From Leptospira wolffii serovar Khorat str. Khorat-H2 (GTDB lineage: Bacteria; Spirochaetota; Leptospiria; Leptospirales; Leptospiraceae), in the NCBI RefSeq assembly GCF_000306115.2, contig NZ_AKWX02000004.1:248001-312000 (forward strand): DNA of 64,000 nt. The letters run 5' to 3'. Both the position numbers and the translations under genes were made by a program. The notes beneath the pieces were generated by a model. The model was not told where the DNA came from, ran no database searches, and saw nothing but the letters and a program-made list of their open reading frames with translations. Every line of letters begins with the position of its first letter. Within the stretch, counting starts at the first letter, position 1. Below are positions 54,087-64,000 of this stretch, piece by piece.

Positions 54087-54116
54087 AGGGTCCTTTTCAT
54101 TTTCAAGGGCCTTTCC
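54087..54116 (+). terminator. possible terminator after ilvN
   Basis: AGGGTCCTT (54087-54095) can pair with AAGGGCCTT (54105-54113), nine pairs including two G-U, ending in TTTCC. It lies 34 bp after the ilvN stop. The T tract is weak. Confidence 0.45.
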
Positions 54117-54288
54117 ATATTTATAAATTAATTATTACATTTAGGTTACAGAACGTTCCCATTTTTGGAAAGTTTGGGGCGGAAAAGAAAGTAAGTTACG
54201 CGTTTCTGTGAGTAGATTCTTACATTTCTGTTTCGAAGAACTTTTTTTTGTTCCTAAATTCCCTATTCTCGATTTAAATTCTCGGCCT

Positions 54289-56364
54289 ATGAGTATTCGA
54301 ACGAGAATTTCACTTTATCTTTCCTTGGTCTTATTCTTAGGTTTTACGGTTCTGACTGCCATCAATTCCGTTCTGTCGTACCGAAGCCTTCATTCGGAGA
54401 TAGAAGTCGGCTCAGCTCTAAGCGCGGAACGTTACACATTCGAAGTAAAGGATTATTTGGATAATGCGATGGGGATGACCCGCGGATTCCGTATGCTTCT
54501 GATTTTCTCGAATCCGAAAAGACAGGAAGTCGTCGATACGATGCAGGAGATTCTACGCAGGAATCCGAAATGGTTCGGCATGTGGACAGTATACGAACCC
54601 GATGCTTTCGACGGAGCGGATGCCCAATATAGAAATACTAAGGGTCACGATGCGACAGGGAGATTCGTGACTTATGTACATTCCGTAAAGGAAAACGGAG
54701 AGGCGGTAATCGAGCCCTCCATCAATTACGAAAACACGGATAGCTCCGCCGATTTCTATCAGGTACCCAAGAAGACAATGGAGCCTCTAGTGACGGATCC
54801 TTACGATTATCCGGCGGGAGGAAAGATCGTTCAAATGATCTCTCTTTGCGTTCCCGTAAGTAACCACGGAAAATTCTGGGGTGTACTCGGTATGGATATC
54901 ACCACCGCGCAATTGCAGGAAAGTCTAGGCGGGATCAAACCGTTTCGAGGGCAGGGTTATCTGGCTTTGATTTCTCCTAAGGGCCTCTATGCGGCAAACG
55001 GAGGTAATCCGAATCTTGTAGGTAAGAAGATTCCGGACGAGAATGAATGGAAGCTTGTCCTGGAAAAAGCGGAGGGAAGCGAAAGATTCACATACGAGTC
55101 CGAAGGTTTTACCCATCATTTCTTCCCTTTTAAGATTGGCAAGGGCCAAAAACAATGGGTGATGCAGATAAGCATTCCGGATAAGATTTTCGCGGATGAA
55201 TTGCTCGGAGTTGTAGGACAAAATGCGATTTCTTCCTTAGTTATTGTGCTTATGATCGTAGTAGTATTGCATTTTATTTTCCAAAGATTGATTTCAGCGG
55301 GACTTCTCACCGCTATCGGCTTCTCCGAAGAGATTGCGAAAGGAAATCTTTTGGCCTCCGCAGACTACCGAAGAAAAGACGAGATCGGTGCGTTACTCTC
55401 CGCCATGAATACGATGAGAGAACATTTATTTAATGTGGTCCGCGAAATAGGGGTTTCGACATCCCAGCTTACGGGAACCGCCGAAAAGATGGCGGTTTCT
55501 TCCCAGAATTTTTCCGACGTGGCCCAAACTCAGGCTTCCGCCGCGGAAGAATGTTCCGCAGCGGTAGAAGAATTAGCCGCCTCTGCCCAGAACGTGGGAA
55601 AATCCATGGAAAAGGCGGTTTCTAGTATGAGAGAAATCGACGGTAACGTTGTAAGATTGAAGGAACAAATCGCAAGTATCAACGACGAGATGCAAGGATT
55701 GGTAAGTCTTGCAGTCGCCTCGAAGGATGAGGCCGTTACGGGAGAAACCGCAATGAGCACTTCCAACCAAGCGATGGGAGCGATCGGAGATAGCGCTTCC
55801 AGAATCAACGAGATACTTTCCTTGATTACCGAGATTTCGGAGAAAACGAACCTCCTGGCATTGAATGCAGCTATCGAGGCGGCGAGAGCGGGCGAGGCGG
55901 GTAAAGGGTTTGCGGTTGTGGCCGAAGAGATCGGAAAACTTGCCTCTCAGACTTCCACGAGCGTACAAGAAATCTCCGGTCTTGTAAATTCCACGAACAA
56001 CGCTGTCCTCGACGGAAATACCAAAATGGGAGAGGCTTCCGAGGTATTGAAAAGGATTAAGGATAGAGTGGACGAATTCGATCGATCCGCCAAGGCAGTA
56101 CTCGTTTCCGTTCGAACCCAAGAGGATAATACGAGAGAAATAGCGCAAAACGCAAATAGTCTTATGACTTTCAGTTTGCAGATAGAAGAGGCCGTAGGCG
56201 AGCAACGTAGGGCGACGGAGGAAATCACGAAAACCATCGTGAGCATTTCCGAAGGAACCCAGGAGATTGCGGGAGGAGCGAACGATCTTACTAGCTTCTC
56301 CGGCGATATGCACGGACAATCGGAACAGCTCGCCAATCTGATCGGAAAATTCAAGGTAGGATGA
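54289..56364 (+). CDS. methyl-accepting chemotaxis protein (dCache type), first of tandem pair
   Basis: ATG 54289 ([11 protein letters not shown]) gives 691 residues; the frame is open further up but that part is not protein-like. Plan: TM helix (about 9-30), dCache sensor (about 40-320) with [20 protein letters not shown] and [22 protein letters not shown] helix (about 332-355), HAMP, and the signalling domain with [20 protein letters not shown] at the tip. Ligand unknown; the W-YEPD-DG pattern is shared by amino-acid/amine-type dCache sensors, but binding residues were not checked. Same length and layout as the next gene. Confidence 0.92.
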   Translation: MSIRTRISLYLSLVLFLGFTVLTAINSVLSYRSLHSEIEVGSALSAERYTFEVKDYLDNAMGMTRGFRMLLIFSNPKRQEVVDTMQEILRRNPKWFGMWTVYEPDAFDGADAQYRNTKGHDATGRFVTYVHSVKENGEAVIEPSINYENTDSSADFYQVPKKTMEPLVTDPYDYPAGGKIVQMISLCVPVSNHGKFWGVLGMDITTAQLQESLGGIKPFRGQGYLALISPKGLYAANGGNPNLVGKKIPDENEWKLVLEKAEGSERFTYESEGFTHHFFPFKIGKGQKQWVMQISIPDKIFADELLGVVGQNAISSLVIVLMIVVVLHFIFQRLISAGLLTAIGFSEEIAKGNLLASADYRRKDEIGALLSAMNTMREHLFNVVREIGVSTSQLTGTAEKMAVSSQNFSDVAQTQASAAEECSAAVEELAASAQNVGKSMEKAVSSMREIDGNVVRLKEQIASINDEMQGLVSLAVASKDEAVTGETAMSTSNQAMGAIGDSASRINEILSLITEISEKTNLLALNAAIEAARAGEAGKGFAVVAEEIGKLASQTSTSVQEISGLVNSTNNAVLDGNTKMGEASEVLKRIKDRVDEFDRSAKAVLVSVRTQEDNTREIAQNANSLMTFSLQIEEAVGEQRRATEEITKTIVSISEGTQEIAGGANDLTSFSGDMHGQSEQLANLIGKFKVG

Positions 56365-56498
56365 CGAGCTTTTCGACCGAAATCTTTCCCGAATTTTTTC
56401 GAATTAGGTAACATAATCGGATTCGAAAGATTCGGTTTCCGGAGCTCGTTTTTTCAAAAAGTTTTTACCAAAAACCGACTCTTGCCTAAGTTTGCAAA

Positions 56499-58574
56499 AT
56501 GAGTATTCGGTTCAGGATTTCCCTGTATATCTCCTTGATACTATTCGCCGCGTTTTCCGTACTCGCGGCTTTCAATTCCTATTCATCCTATAGCAATCTA
56601 AGGGAAGAAGTGGAGCAGAGTTCCGACGTTACGGCCGAACGTTGGTCCTATGAAATCATGGAGCAGCTCAATACTCTAATGGGTTTGATCCGGGGATTCA
56701 GATTTCCTTTGATGTACGCTTCTCCTCCTAGAGAACAGGTGATTCAGACCATCGAGGAAATTCTGAAGAGAAACCAGGACTATTTCGCTATGTGGGTCTG
56801 CTACGAACCGAACGCGTACGACGGAAAGGATTACGCATATCGGAATACAAGGGGACATGACGCGAGTGGTAGATTCATCCCTTATCTGAATAGGGCCAAG
56901 GCAATTGATAAGATAGAATTGGAACCTTTACGGGATTTCGATAATACGGATGGTTCCGGGGATTATTATCAAGTCGCAAAAAGGACCAACCAAATGGCGG
57001 TGGTGGGTCCTATCAATTATGTTGCGAGCGGAAAGGATACGCTCATGATTTCTCTCGTCACTCCTATCAGCCTGGATAAGAAATTCTACGGAGCTGCGGG
57101 TTTGGATATAGATCTCAAATCCTTGCAGGAAAAATTAGGAAGCAAGAAACCTTTTCGAGGCAAGGGATTTCTAGCCTTTATCTCTCCGGACGGTCTGTAT
57201 GCGATCAACGGAAACAATCACGAATTATTAGGTAAGAAAATTCCGGACGAAGCGGAGTTGAAAAAATATCTGGAATTCAGCAAAGCTGGCAAGAGATTCG
57301 TTCTCGAATCCGACGGTCATACGAATTTTTACTTTCCATTCCATATAGGAAAGGATCCTAAGTTTTGGACCCTTCTCGTATCCATTCCCAATTCCGTATA
57401 TTATGAAAATATAGGAAGCATCATTCTTCAATCCGCGGTTTCCGCCTTGATTACCTTGGCTTTGGTTTTGATCGCCTTGAATCTTATTTTCGATCGATTG
57501 GTAAGCTCTGGTCTTTTGAAAGCGATCGGTTTTTCCGATGAAATCGCGAAGGGAAATCTCCTGGTCAAAAGCGATTACGCGAATCAGGATGAGATCGGAA
57601 CCTTATTATCCTCGATGGATCAGATGAGATCCAATATTTTAGGCGTCGTTACCGAGATGCGTTCCTCCTCTAAACGATTGAGCTCCAAATCGGAAGAGAT
57701 GGCGGTTTCTTCCCGGAATTTTTCGGACGTCGCCCAAACCCAAGCATCCGCCGCGGAAGAATCCTCCGCAGCAGTGGAAGAATTGGCCGCTTCAGCTCAG
57801 AATGTGGGAAAATCCATGGAACAAGCCGTGGAGAATACGAGAGAAATCGACGGAAACGTGGTCAGATTGCGGGAACAAATCGTGAATATCAATGGAGAAA
57901 TGCAAGGTCTCGTAAATCTTGCGGTGGAATCCAAGAAGCAAGCGATAACGGGAGAAGGCGCCATGGAAGCTTCCACTTCCGCGATGGGAGAAATCGGAGA
58001 AAGCGCATCCAGGATTACCGAGATTCTCTCCATCATTACCGAAATTTCCGAAAAGACCAATTTGCTCGCATTGAATGCGGCTATCGAGGCCGCGAGAGCG
58101 GGTGAGGCGGGAAAAGGCTTTGCGGTTGTCGCGGAAGAAATCGGAAAACTTGCTTCTCAAACTTCCACGAGCGTTCAGGAAATCGGCGGACTCGTGGATT
58201 CCACTAACGATGCGGTGATGAATGGAAACGCCAAGGTTCAGGAGGCGGCTCAGATACTGAAGCGCCTCAGGCATAGTGTAAACGAATTCGAGACTTCCGC
58301 AAACAAGGTCCTAATTTCAGTTAAGGAACAAGAAGAGAATACCGGAAGGATCGGAAAAAGTTCCACTACTCTGATGAACTTCAGTATGCAGATCTCCGAA
58401 GCGGTCGCGGAGCAGAAGAATGCCACGAACGAAATCACGAAAACCATCGTGAGTATCTCGGAAGGAACTCAGGATATAGCTGGAGGAGCGGACGATCTTA
58501 CGTCATTCTCCGAAGAGATGCTGAGTCTTTCCGAGCAACTTTCTCGTCTGATCGAAAAGTTTAGAATAGATTGA
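56499..58574 (+). CDS. methyl-accepting chemotaxis protein (dCache type), second of tandem pair
   Basis: A 691-residue paralogue of the preceding receptor. It shows the same TM-dCache-TM-HAMP-signalling order; the sensor reads [19 protein letters not shown] and [20 protein letters not shown], clearly diverged, while the signalling tip is almost identical. The pair arose by duplication, with the sensor diverging for a different ligand. A 134-bp spacer separates them; CAAAAAGTTT (56455-56464) with CCGAC near 56475 could be a weak sigma-28 promoter, but I would not rely on it. Confidence 0.92.
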   Translation: MSIRFRISLYISLILFAAFSVLAAFNSYSSYSNLREEVEQSSDVTAERWSYEIMEQLNTLMGLIRGFRFPLMYASPPREQVIQTIEEILKRNQDYFAMWVCYEPNAYDGKDYAYRNTRGHDASGRFIPYLNRAKAIDKIELEPLRDFDNTDGSGDYYQVAKRTNQMAVVGPINYVASGKDTLMISLVTPISLDKKFYGAAGLDIDLKSLQEKLGSKKPFRGKGFLAFISPDGLYAINGNNHELLGKKIPDEAELKKYLEFSKAGKRFVLESDGHTNFYFPFHIGKDPKFWTLLVSIPNSVYYENIGSIILQSAVSALITLALVLIALNLIFDRLVSSGLLKAIGFSDEIAKGNLLVKSDYANQDEIGTLLSSMDQMRSNILGVVTEMRSSSKRLSSKSEEMAVSSRNFSDVAQTQASAAEESSAAVEELAASAQNVGKSMEQAVENTREIDGNVVRLREQIVNINGEMQGLVNLAVESKKQAITGEGAMEASTSAMGEIGESASRITEILSIITEISEKTNLLALNAAIEAARAGEAGKGFAVVAEEIGKLASQTSTSVQEIGGLVDSTNDAVMNGNAKVQEAAQILKRLRHSVNEFETSANKVLISVKEQEENTGRIGKSSTTLMNFSMQISEAVAEQKNATNEITKTIVSISEGTQDIAGGADDLTSFSEEMLSLSEQLSRLIEKFRID

Positions 58575-58603
58575 ATCTCTAAAATACAAAAGGGGGGGAC
58601 TTT

Positions 58604-59767
58604 TTACTCTTCCGTAGCCAGATCCAGGATCTCGGAGTCCAGAAAAAGGACTGACTCCTTGTTCCAGCGGAATATGGTCCCGTCCATGGAGCATTTCCCT
58701 TCTTCGGATTTTTTTCTCAATTTGCCCATCAGGCCTTCTTTACGATCGCCTAATATATCAAAAAAACCGCTTAGATCCACGGGAAGGAAGATTCTAAACA
58801 GGGAAACTAAGAGTTCTTCGAAAGGGTCGGAAGTTTCATATTTTTCCGTCTCCAATCTTTTTAAATATGTCGAAGTGTTTCTGGGGTTGGAATATCTTCC
58901 TCCCGGCAAAAAGCCGTGAGCTCCCGGGCCGATTCCCATATAATATTCGTAGGTCCAGTATTTCATATTATGACGCGAGAACATTCCGGGTTTGGAATAA
59001 TTGGACACCTCGTATTGTTCGAAACCTTTGGATTCCAGAAAAGAAGGTAAATTCTTCAGAACGGACTCCTGCATTTCCTCGGAAGGAGCTTGGGAGATTC
59101 CGGAAGATACTTTGCGGCTGTATTCGGTTCCCTTTTCCACGGTTAAGGCATAGATGCTGATATGCGAGACACCCGCTTTCAATACGGATTCTGCGTCTTC
59201 GTAAAATTCAGATTCATTCTGCCCGGGAAGCCCGAAGATCAGATCGGCACCGAAATTGCGTATGGGTGAGTGGGAAAGAGTTTCGAGGATTCTGGGATAA
59301 GTATCCGGATCGTAATACCGATCCAGGAATTTCAGATTTCTAGGAAGAAAGGATTGGATTCCCACATGGACCCGATTCACTCCCGCCTGGTATAAGGAAG
59401 TCAGATAGTCTTCGGTAATGTCCTCCGGGTTGCATTCTAGACTGATTTCCGAATTTTCCGAAAATAGAATATTCGATTTTAAGAATCGAATCAAATCCGC
59501 ATATCTTTCGGGCGAGGCCTTGGAAGGAGTGCCTCCTCCGAAAAAGATCGTATCGAATTCCTTCCTTTTTAATTCGGGAAAGGCTCCCAATCTCGCGGAA
59601 AATTCTTCCTTATATCTGGAGAATAATTTCCCTTCCAGAGGAGAAGGCTCTAGACCGATTCCCTCCGAATAGAAATCGCAATAGCTGCATTTATGTACGC
59701 AAAAAGGATAATGTACGTAAATACCACCCGTATTAGTCTTTCGAACAATATGAGGGTTTTGGCTCAA
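58604..59767 (-). CDS. hemW: HemW-like radical SAM protein
   Basis: At 387 residues this matches HemW, the heme chaperone related to HemN. The radical-SAM cysteines are C23, C27 and C30 ([10 protein letters not shown]), without the extra Cys of true HemN coproporphyrinogen oxidases. Further signatures are [38 protein letters not shown] and [13 protein letters not shown]. It would carry heme to target proteins and is often misnamed oxygen-independent coproporphyrinogen oxidase. Its ATG overlaps the stop of the upstream GH3 gene (ATGA). Confidence 0.9.
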   Translation of the reverse strand: MSQNPHIVRKTNTGGIYVHYPFCVHKCSYCDFYSEGIGLEPSPLEGKLFSRYKEEFSARLGAFPELKRKEFDTIFFGGGTPSKASPERYADLIRFLKSNILFSENSEISLECNPEDITEDYLTSLYQAGVNRVHVGIQSFLPRNLKFLDRYYDPDTYPRILETLSHSPIRNFGADLIFGLPGQNESEFYEDAESVLKAGVSHISIYALTVEKGTEYSRKVSSGISQAPSEEMQESVLKNLPSFLESKGFEQYEVSNYSKPGMFSRHNMKYWTYEYYMGIGPGAHGFLPGGRYSNPRNTSTYLKRLETEKYETSDPFEELLVSLFRIFLPVDLSGFFDILGDRKEGLMGKLRKKSEEGKCSMDGTIFRWNKESVLFLDSEILDLATEE

Positions 59768-61545
59768 TCGACCTTTCCGCTTTGTGCGGTTTTGTCCGAT
59801 TCGATTGTCGCGGCCTTATGTTGCAGCGGTTTCAGAATCAGGTCTACGAACGGAATCTCTTCCTTTCTCTCCAGAACCGAATACACCAAGGCTCTTTTGG
59901 ATTCTAAGGTGGGGGAAAAAGAGAATAGGATTTTCAGATTTTCCAAGTGGGAGAGTTGCAGAAAAGGGGTTCCGTAATGCAAAAGAACGAACTCGATATT
60001 CGGATATTTTCTGGCAAGGGAAGCACCTAAGTCCAGCTCCAATTGAGTAAGAGAGCTTAGGACCACGCGCTTTCCTTCTTTCTTATCCAATTTTTTTCGA
60101 AGCTCCGTCAATTCCAGATTCGTAATGGATCGTTTGCGCAATTCTTCCGTAAACTCGGGTCCTTTTAAAGCAAATAGAGTATCTTTAGCTCCAATAGCAT
60201 CCGTCCGGAAACTCTGGGGAAAAGCGACAACGGCCTTGCGACTTACCTGTTCGTTTAAGGTATCGATATTCCATTCCGCAAATCGGACGTCTCTCTGCTT
60301 GTCTTGATTATTATAATATTCTTTTAAAGACTCAGGGATTTCCTTAGGGAATGCGGTTGCAGCTCTTCCTTTCTTATCGGTCGAGACGAATTCCCATACG
60401 ATTCCGTACTTGAGTTTATGAAGGATTTGGCGCTTGACGGCTTCTTTAAGGACGTCCTTGCCGTCTCTTTGTAATGTTCCTTTTTTGTAAGCGGCCAAAA
60501 TTTGATCTTTCATGGACTCGGTCGTCTTGCCCCAGCTAGTCATAAGGATAATATCCGCTCCCGCTAATAATGCGAGAACTCCTGGATCGTCCTTTTGATA
60601 ATGTTCGTCGATGGCGTCCATTTCCATCGCGTCGGTGACGATAAGCCCCTTATATTGCAAATCCTTACGTAGGATATCCTGGAGAATACGAGGAGAAAGA
60701 GTAGCCGGAAAGTTAGGATCGATTTTAGGATACACGATATGCGCGCTCATAACCGCATCGGCTCCGTTTTCTATGGCTTTACGAAACGGAATGAGTTCGA
60801 ATTCTTTCAATTCTTCCAGGGTTTTCTCTATTTTAGGAAGTCCTAAATGACTATCCACGTTCGTATCCCCGTGACCTGGGAAATGTTTGATAACGGGGAT
60901 AGAACCTCCGGCTCTCGCTCCTTCTTCGTAAGCGATCCCCGCATTCAAGACGGTTTCCAAATTGCTTCCTAGAGAACGGGTATTGATGACAGGATTATCC
61001 GGATTATTATTGATGTCCAGATCGGGAGCGAACAGAAAATTCAATCCTAGCTTACGAAGTTGGTAGGAAGTAACGAAACCCACCTTTCTCGCCAAATCGG
61101 CATCCTTGGTTTGCCCTAAGGCCATGGCTCCCGGAAATTGAGTGACTCCGTCTTTTACCCGAATGACTCTTCCTCCTTCTTGGTCCACAGAGATGAGAAG
61201 GGGAAGCCCGGCGACTTCCAAACTGCGATTTTGCATTGAATCGTTCAGACTCTTGATTTCGGAGGCGGATCCCAGATTTCTACCGAATAGAATCACTCCG
61301 CCCGGTTTGATCGTATCGATTTCTTTTGCCGCGATCGGATCTAAGACGGTTCCCGGAATCGCCACATGGATGACCTGTCCGACCAATTCTTCCGGACTCA
61401 ATTTCGCGGTAATCTCCTCGGCTTGACGAAGCATTCCGTCCTGGATTTCCTGGGCCTGGAGTTCGCTTCTGTAATGCGTAAGCCAATGGAAAGAGAATAG
61501 ACCGAAAACGATTAGAAAGGCGATAAGAAGAAGCCGTTTAAACAT
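59764..61545 (-). CDS. glycoside hydrolase family 3 protein (NagZ-like) with extra C-terminal domain
   Basis: The 593-residue exported or membrane-anchored protein has an N-terminal TM/signal (about 4-22), then a GH3 barrel: [47 protein letters not shown] (the KH-GDT signature of bacterial beta-N-acetylhexosaminidases) and [12 protein letters not shown] with the nucleophile Asp. About 200 C-terminal residues (about 395-593) add a second domain. NagZ removes GlcNAc from anhydromuropeptides; with a signal peptide this one acts in the periplasm. Coupled to hemW by ATGA. Confidence 0.88.
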   Translation of the reverse strand: MFKRLLLIAFLIVFGLFSFHWLTHYRSELQAQEIQDGMLRQAEEITAKLSPEELVGQVIHVAIPGTVLDPIAAKEIDTIKPGGVILFGRNLGSASEIKSLNDSMQNRSLEVAGLPLLISVDQEGGRVIRVKDGVTQFPGAMALGQTKDADLARKVGFVTSYQLRKLGLNFLFAPDLDINNNPDNPVINTRSLGSNLETVLNAGIAYEEGARAGGSIPVIKHFPGHGDTNVDSHLGLPKIEKTLEELKEFELIPFRKAIENGADAVMSAHIVYPKIDPNFPATLSPRILQDILRKDLQYKGLIVTDAMEMDAIDEHYQKDDPGVLALLAGADIILMTSWGKTTESMKDQILAAYKKGTLQRDGKDVLKEAVKRQILHKLKYGIVWEFVSTDKKGRAATAFPKEIPESLKEYYNNQDKQRDVRFAEWNIDTLNEQVSRKAVVAFPQSFRTDAIGAKDTLFALKGPEFTEELRKRSITNLELTELRKKLDKKEGKRVVLSSLTQLELDLGASLARKYPNIEFVLLHYGTPFLQLSHLENLKILFSFSPTLESKRALVYSVLERKEEIPFVDLILKPLQHKAATIESDKTAQSGKVD

Positions 61546-61643
61546 ACGTACTACTTCCTAGTCGTATGCGGATCCGTAAAGCAGAACTTAGAGCCCGGAA
61601 TTTCTAGGACCCTTAGGGTTTGCGGGAGTTCTAAGAGGAGATT

Positions 61644-62327
61644 ATGAACCTTTATATTCGCCGAATCCCCGAACTTGCCTTTATTCTTCTTTGTATTTTT
61701 CTCCTACAATGCGGGGAGGAGGAAAAGAAACCCAAGGAGGGAAACTTGAATCAGTCCGAAACGGAGAAGGGCGGAAAAAGGATCCTGTATTTGGGAGATA
61801 GTCTGACCGCGGGTTACGGACTGGACGGTCCGGAAGAGGGATTCGTTTCCTTGGTATCTGAAGAACTAAAGAAGAAGGTGCCCGATCTGGAATACGTAAA
61901 CGCGGGAGTGAGCGGGGACACCACATCCGGAGGGCTCGCCAGGTTAGATTGGGTATTGAACGGCAGATTCGATGCGTTCGTTTTGGAATTGGGCGCAAAC
62001 GATTCCATGAGAGGAGTATCCACTCAAGTTACGGAAGAGAATTTAAGGGAAATCATACGTAGAGTGAGGGCTAAATATCCTTCCATTAAGATTCTTTTAA
62101 TCGGGATGCAGACCTTTCCGAATATGGGGCCCAAATATGTGAAGGAGTTTCGGGCGATATTTCCTCGAGTGGCTAAATCGGAAAAGGTGGATCTCATGCC
62201 TTTCCTTTTGGTAGGTGTAGCGGGGGACCGAAGCCTAAACCAAAGCGACGGAATCCACCCGACCGCTAAAGGTCATAAGATAGTGGCTAAGAATGTTCTG
62301 CCTTATGTGGAGAAATTGATTCGATAG
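61644..62327 (+). CDS. SGNH-family esterase lipoprotein
   Basis: The 227-residue protein has a lipoprotein signal with Cys23 (FLLQC). The SGNH blocks are present: block I ILYLGDSLTAGYG (nucleophile Ser53), block II VSGDTTSGG, block III LELGANDSMRG and block V DGIHPTAKGH (Asp/His). This is the TesA/arylesterase type hydrolase of short acyl or lysophospholipid esters. Lipid anchoring places it at the envelope. ATG 61644 is preceded by AGAGGAG. Transcribed alone. Confidence 0.88.
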   Translation: MNLYIRRIPELAFILLCIFLLQCGEEEKKPKEGNLNQSETEKGGKRILYLGDSLTAGYGLDGPEEGFVSLVSEELKKKVPDLEYVNAGVSGDTTSGGLARLDWVLNGRFDAFVLELGANDSMRGVSTQVTEENLREIIRRVRAKYPSIKILLIGMQTFPNMGPKYVKEFRAIFPRVAKSEKVDLMPFLLVGVAGDRSLNQSDGIHPTAKGHKIVAKNVLPYVEKLIR

Positions 62328-62369
62328 ACGCCGATTTGGAAGGAGTTGCTTGCGGGTCTGAGCCGACTG

Positions 62370-62786
62370 TTAATCCTTCAATAGATTCGTTAAATATTTT
62401 CCTTTTATCGTTCTATAAATGGAAAAATCCGAATCGATGCTGACGATTTTGGAGATTTCCTCACGTTCCGCCAAGCACATGAGGGAAGCATACGTCAAAT
62501 CCATCGGTAGGTCCGAATATTTCTGCATTCTATTTTTAATATATTTTAAATCTCTGACAGCAATTTCGGATATTTGAACGCCTCCTCTTTCTATCCATTC
62601 TAAAAAATCGGACTGAGCGGAGACGGAAAAAGAGAGTAGATAAACTACTTCTGTAATCACGGGCCAGGTAGTTTTTAAACTTCCTTTATACGATTTCAAA
62701 AACTTGAAAACGGACTTGTGATATTCGTCCGACGCATTGAATAGAGCGATCATAGGACCGGAATCAATGAGAGCGACGCTTGTCAT
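62370..62786 (-). CDS. vapC: VapC-type PIN-domain toxin
   Basis: This 138-residue PIN domain shows the acidic set: D8 (LIDSGPMI), E46 (PVITEVVY), D96 (PMDLTYAS) and D118/D120 (VSIDSDF). VapC toxins are site-specific RNases; a Leptospira interrogans VapC is known to cut initiator tRNA, though this protein's target is unknown. It overlaps the upstream antitoxin gene by 23 bp, the normal TA arrangement. All four acidic positions are kept, so it should be active. Confidence 0.85.
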   Translation of the reverse strand: MTSVALIDSGPMIALFNASDEYHKSVFKFLKSYKGSLKTTWPVITEVVYLLSFSVSAQSDFLEWIERGGVQISEIAVRDLKYIKNRMQKYSDLPMDLTYASLMCLAEREEISKIVSIDSDFSIYRTIKGKYLTNLLKD

Positions 62787-63030
62787 CTTTCCCCTTCAAA
62801 AGATCCGCAAGGATTTTCTTTCTGTTTTTAGATAAACCGATGTTTTCGGAAGAATGTTTACCGAAAAGATCCTCTCCCAATTGGAAGCAAGATTTTTCCG
62901 AACTATGATTCTCCATATATTCCAGAATGGATTCCTTTACGATTTCCGAACGACTTTTGCCTTTCGACTTAGCTAGGGAATCCAATTTTCTTTCCAGATC
63001 GGGGGACAAACGGAGGCTAATCATACCCAT
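62764..63030 (-). CDS. vapB: VapB-type ribbon-helix-helix antitoxin
   Basis: The 88-residue protein opens with a CopG-like ribbon-helix-helix (ISLRLSPDLERKLDSLAKSKGKSRSEIV in pieces), then a C-terminal tail that would wrap the toxin (GLSKNRKKILADLLKGKDD). The start may be ATG 63030 or ATG 63024; the promoter below places the transcript start near 63024, so translation may be leaderless. The antitoxin normally represses its own operon. Confidence 0.85.
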   Translation of the reverse strand: MGMISLRLSPDLERKLDSLAKSKGKSRSEIVKESILEYMENHSSEKSCFQLGEDLFGKHSSENIGLSKNRKKILADLLKGKDDKRRSH

Positions 63031-63058
63031 ATTGTATCACAATTTTGTATTACAGCAA
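63031..63058 (-). promoter_or_regulatory. promoter and probable operator of vapBC
   Basis: On the minus strand TTGCTG (63058-63053), a 16-nt spacer and TACAAT (63036-63031) form a promoter. TTGTAT is repeated on the plus strand at 63032-63037 and 63045-63050, 13 bp apart, overlapping the promoter; such pairs are usual operator sites for ribbon-helix-helix antitoxins. Confidence 0.5.
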
Positions 63059-63158
63059 GGCCTTTTTGAGACATTGAAAATCGAAAGCGCTTCCTTTTGA
63101 CCTTATTCGAGATTTGAAACGGAGGGAATCTTTTCTTCTATTCATAAAGAATCATAAG

Positions 63159-63172
63159 GGAGGCCGGCCTCC
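63159..63172. other. 14-bp perfect palindrome upstream of tRNA-Gly
   Basis: GGAGGCCGGCCTCC lies about 77 bp before the tRNA gene. It could be a protein site or part of a hairpin; no T tract follows. It may be coincidence in a GC-rich patch. Confidence 0.4.
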
Positions 63173-63247
63173 GGGGCTTTCCTTTAGTTTTCAGGCAAAA
63201 ACCGATTTACAGACGGTCTTCGAAAGAAATCATGGTTCTACCAACCG

Positions 63248-63320
<73 letters not shown>

Positions 63321-63439
63321 TTTGCTTAGCACGGTTTCCGTATCTCGGCTCGGAGGCGAAACCGAACGGCTTTTGCCGGATTCCGCAACCGATAACCGGA
63401 TCATAATCTTTTGAAGCCAGTTCTTCGCCCCCTGCAGCC

Positions 63440-64000
63440 ATGGAATTCAAGACAAAAAAAAATCAAAACGCATCCGTAGAATTAAAACTTACCTTCGATA
63501 AGAATGATCTAGAAAAAGCCTTTGATAAGGCTTATCTCGAAAAACAGAAAAATCTAAAGGTCCCGGGCTTCCGTCCCGGCAAGGCTCCTTTAGAGATGGT
63601 AAAAAGACACCTGGGAGACTCGGTCGCCAACGATGCGATCAACCTTCTACTGGTGGATTCCATCAGCGAATTATCCAGTAAACTCGAGTACAAGATGGTT
63701 CGCTTTCCTAAGTTCACCGTAGAAGATTATGTGCCGGGCAAAAGCCTTGTGGCTACCGCGGTCTACGATTCCGAACCCGAAGTCACTTTAGGAAAATATA
63801 AGAAGATCAAAATCAAGCTCCCAGAAGTCCAAATCACGGAAGAGGATCTCCAAGACGAGCTTCTTACCATCCGTAAACAATTAGCCAGAAAACTTCTGAG
63901 AGAACCAGGCGAAGGCGCGGAAGCCGGCGATATCGTGGACATGGAATTCGAAGTAAAAGAAGAAGGGCAAGAAGCGAAAAACGCTAAGAACGGTTCCAGC
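63440..64000 (+). CDS. tig: trigger factor, N-terminal part (cut by window edge)
   Basis: ATG 63440 opens [17 protein letters not shown]; 187 codons are present and the frame is open at the window end. The ribosome-binding signature GFRPGKAP lies at residues 43-50, after a helix and before the [13 protein letters not shown] stretch. Trigger factor is the ribosome-bound chaperone and peptidyl-prolyl isomerase that meets nascent chains. A strong ribosome binding site is not visible before the ATG. The isomerase and C-terminal domains are outside the window. Confidence 0.93.
   Translation, partial: MEFKTKKNQNASVELKLTFDKNDLEKAFDKAYLEKQKNLKVPGFRPGKAPLEMVKRHLGDSVANDAINLLLVDSISELSSKLEYKMVRFPKFTVEDYVPGKSLVATAVYDSEPEVTLGKYKKIKIKLPEVQITEEDLQDELLTIRKQLARKLLREPGEGAEAGDIVDMEFEVKEEGQEAKNAKNGSS

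Overview
The window comes from a spirochaete of the genus Leptospira. The evidence is a fliY-type motor switch gene ahead of fliOPQR-flhBAFG, a fliF-fliG-fliH-fliI-fliJ-flbB cluster with the spirochaetal protein FlbB, spirochaete-style lipoproteins, and a trigger factor and switch proteins that read like Leptospira sequences as I know them. Base composition looks moderate, which would fit a group other than the low-GC pathogens; this is an impression and was not counted. I see no insertion sequence, prophage, CRISPR array or rRNA operon. Genes are dense, and most operons use ATGA-type stop/start overlaps.

Layout. (1) 1-8.5 kb: the tail of an acyl-CoA dehydrogenase, a 7TM-DISM/PAS/ATPase sensor, a START-domain protein, a putative envelope protein, an unusual fusion of an AGCS-type transporter with phosphatidylserine decarboxylase, a DUF971 protein, and small exported proteins. 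(2) 8.7-24.3 kb: a long plus-strand motility operon, fliY-fliO-fliP-fliQ-fliR-flhB-flhA-flhF-flhG-orf160-fliA, then a hairpin-rich repeat block, then fapA, two unknown genes, remA and gmk. It covers the motor switch, the export gate, placement of the flagellum and the motility sigma factor. (3) 24.2-28.2 kb: a copper-type P-ATPase, a DUF3089 lipoprotein and a small exported protein. (4) 28.2-34.8 kb: a minus-strand operon read fliF-fliG-like-fliH-(35-codon ORF)-fliI-fliJ-orf93-flbB, encoding the MS ring, export ATPase complex and periplasmic collar. (5) 35-44 kb: a tRNA methyltransferase, then an envelope and iron block on the minus strand (UbiB-like kinase, FeoA, FeoB, LTA-synthase-like transferase, NeuB, discoidin-M23 peptidase). 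(6) 44-51.5 kb: an XPB-like domain protein, a six-TM chemoreceptor, a metallophosphoesterase and a TPR protein. (7) 51.6-58.6 kb: ilvB-ilvN with a foldable leader, then two tandem chemoreceptors of identical length. (8) 58.6-64 kb: HemW and a GH3 glycosidase, an SGNH esterase, a vapBC module, tRNA-Gly(GCC) and the start of the trigger factor gene.

The most unusual items are the transporter-Psd fusion; a 128-nt out-of-frame overlap between fliJ and a gene with a strong ribosome binding site inside fliJ; a small proline-rich ORF behind a strong hairpin between fliH and fliI; gmk with apparently no ATG/GTG/TTG start able to cover its first strand; and the 43-bp tandem repeat with nested hairpins between fliA and fapA. 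I did not find a clear new defence or mobile system. All calls come from reading the sequence; no database search was run.
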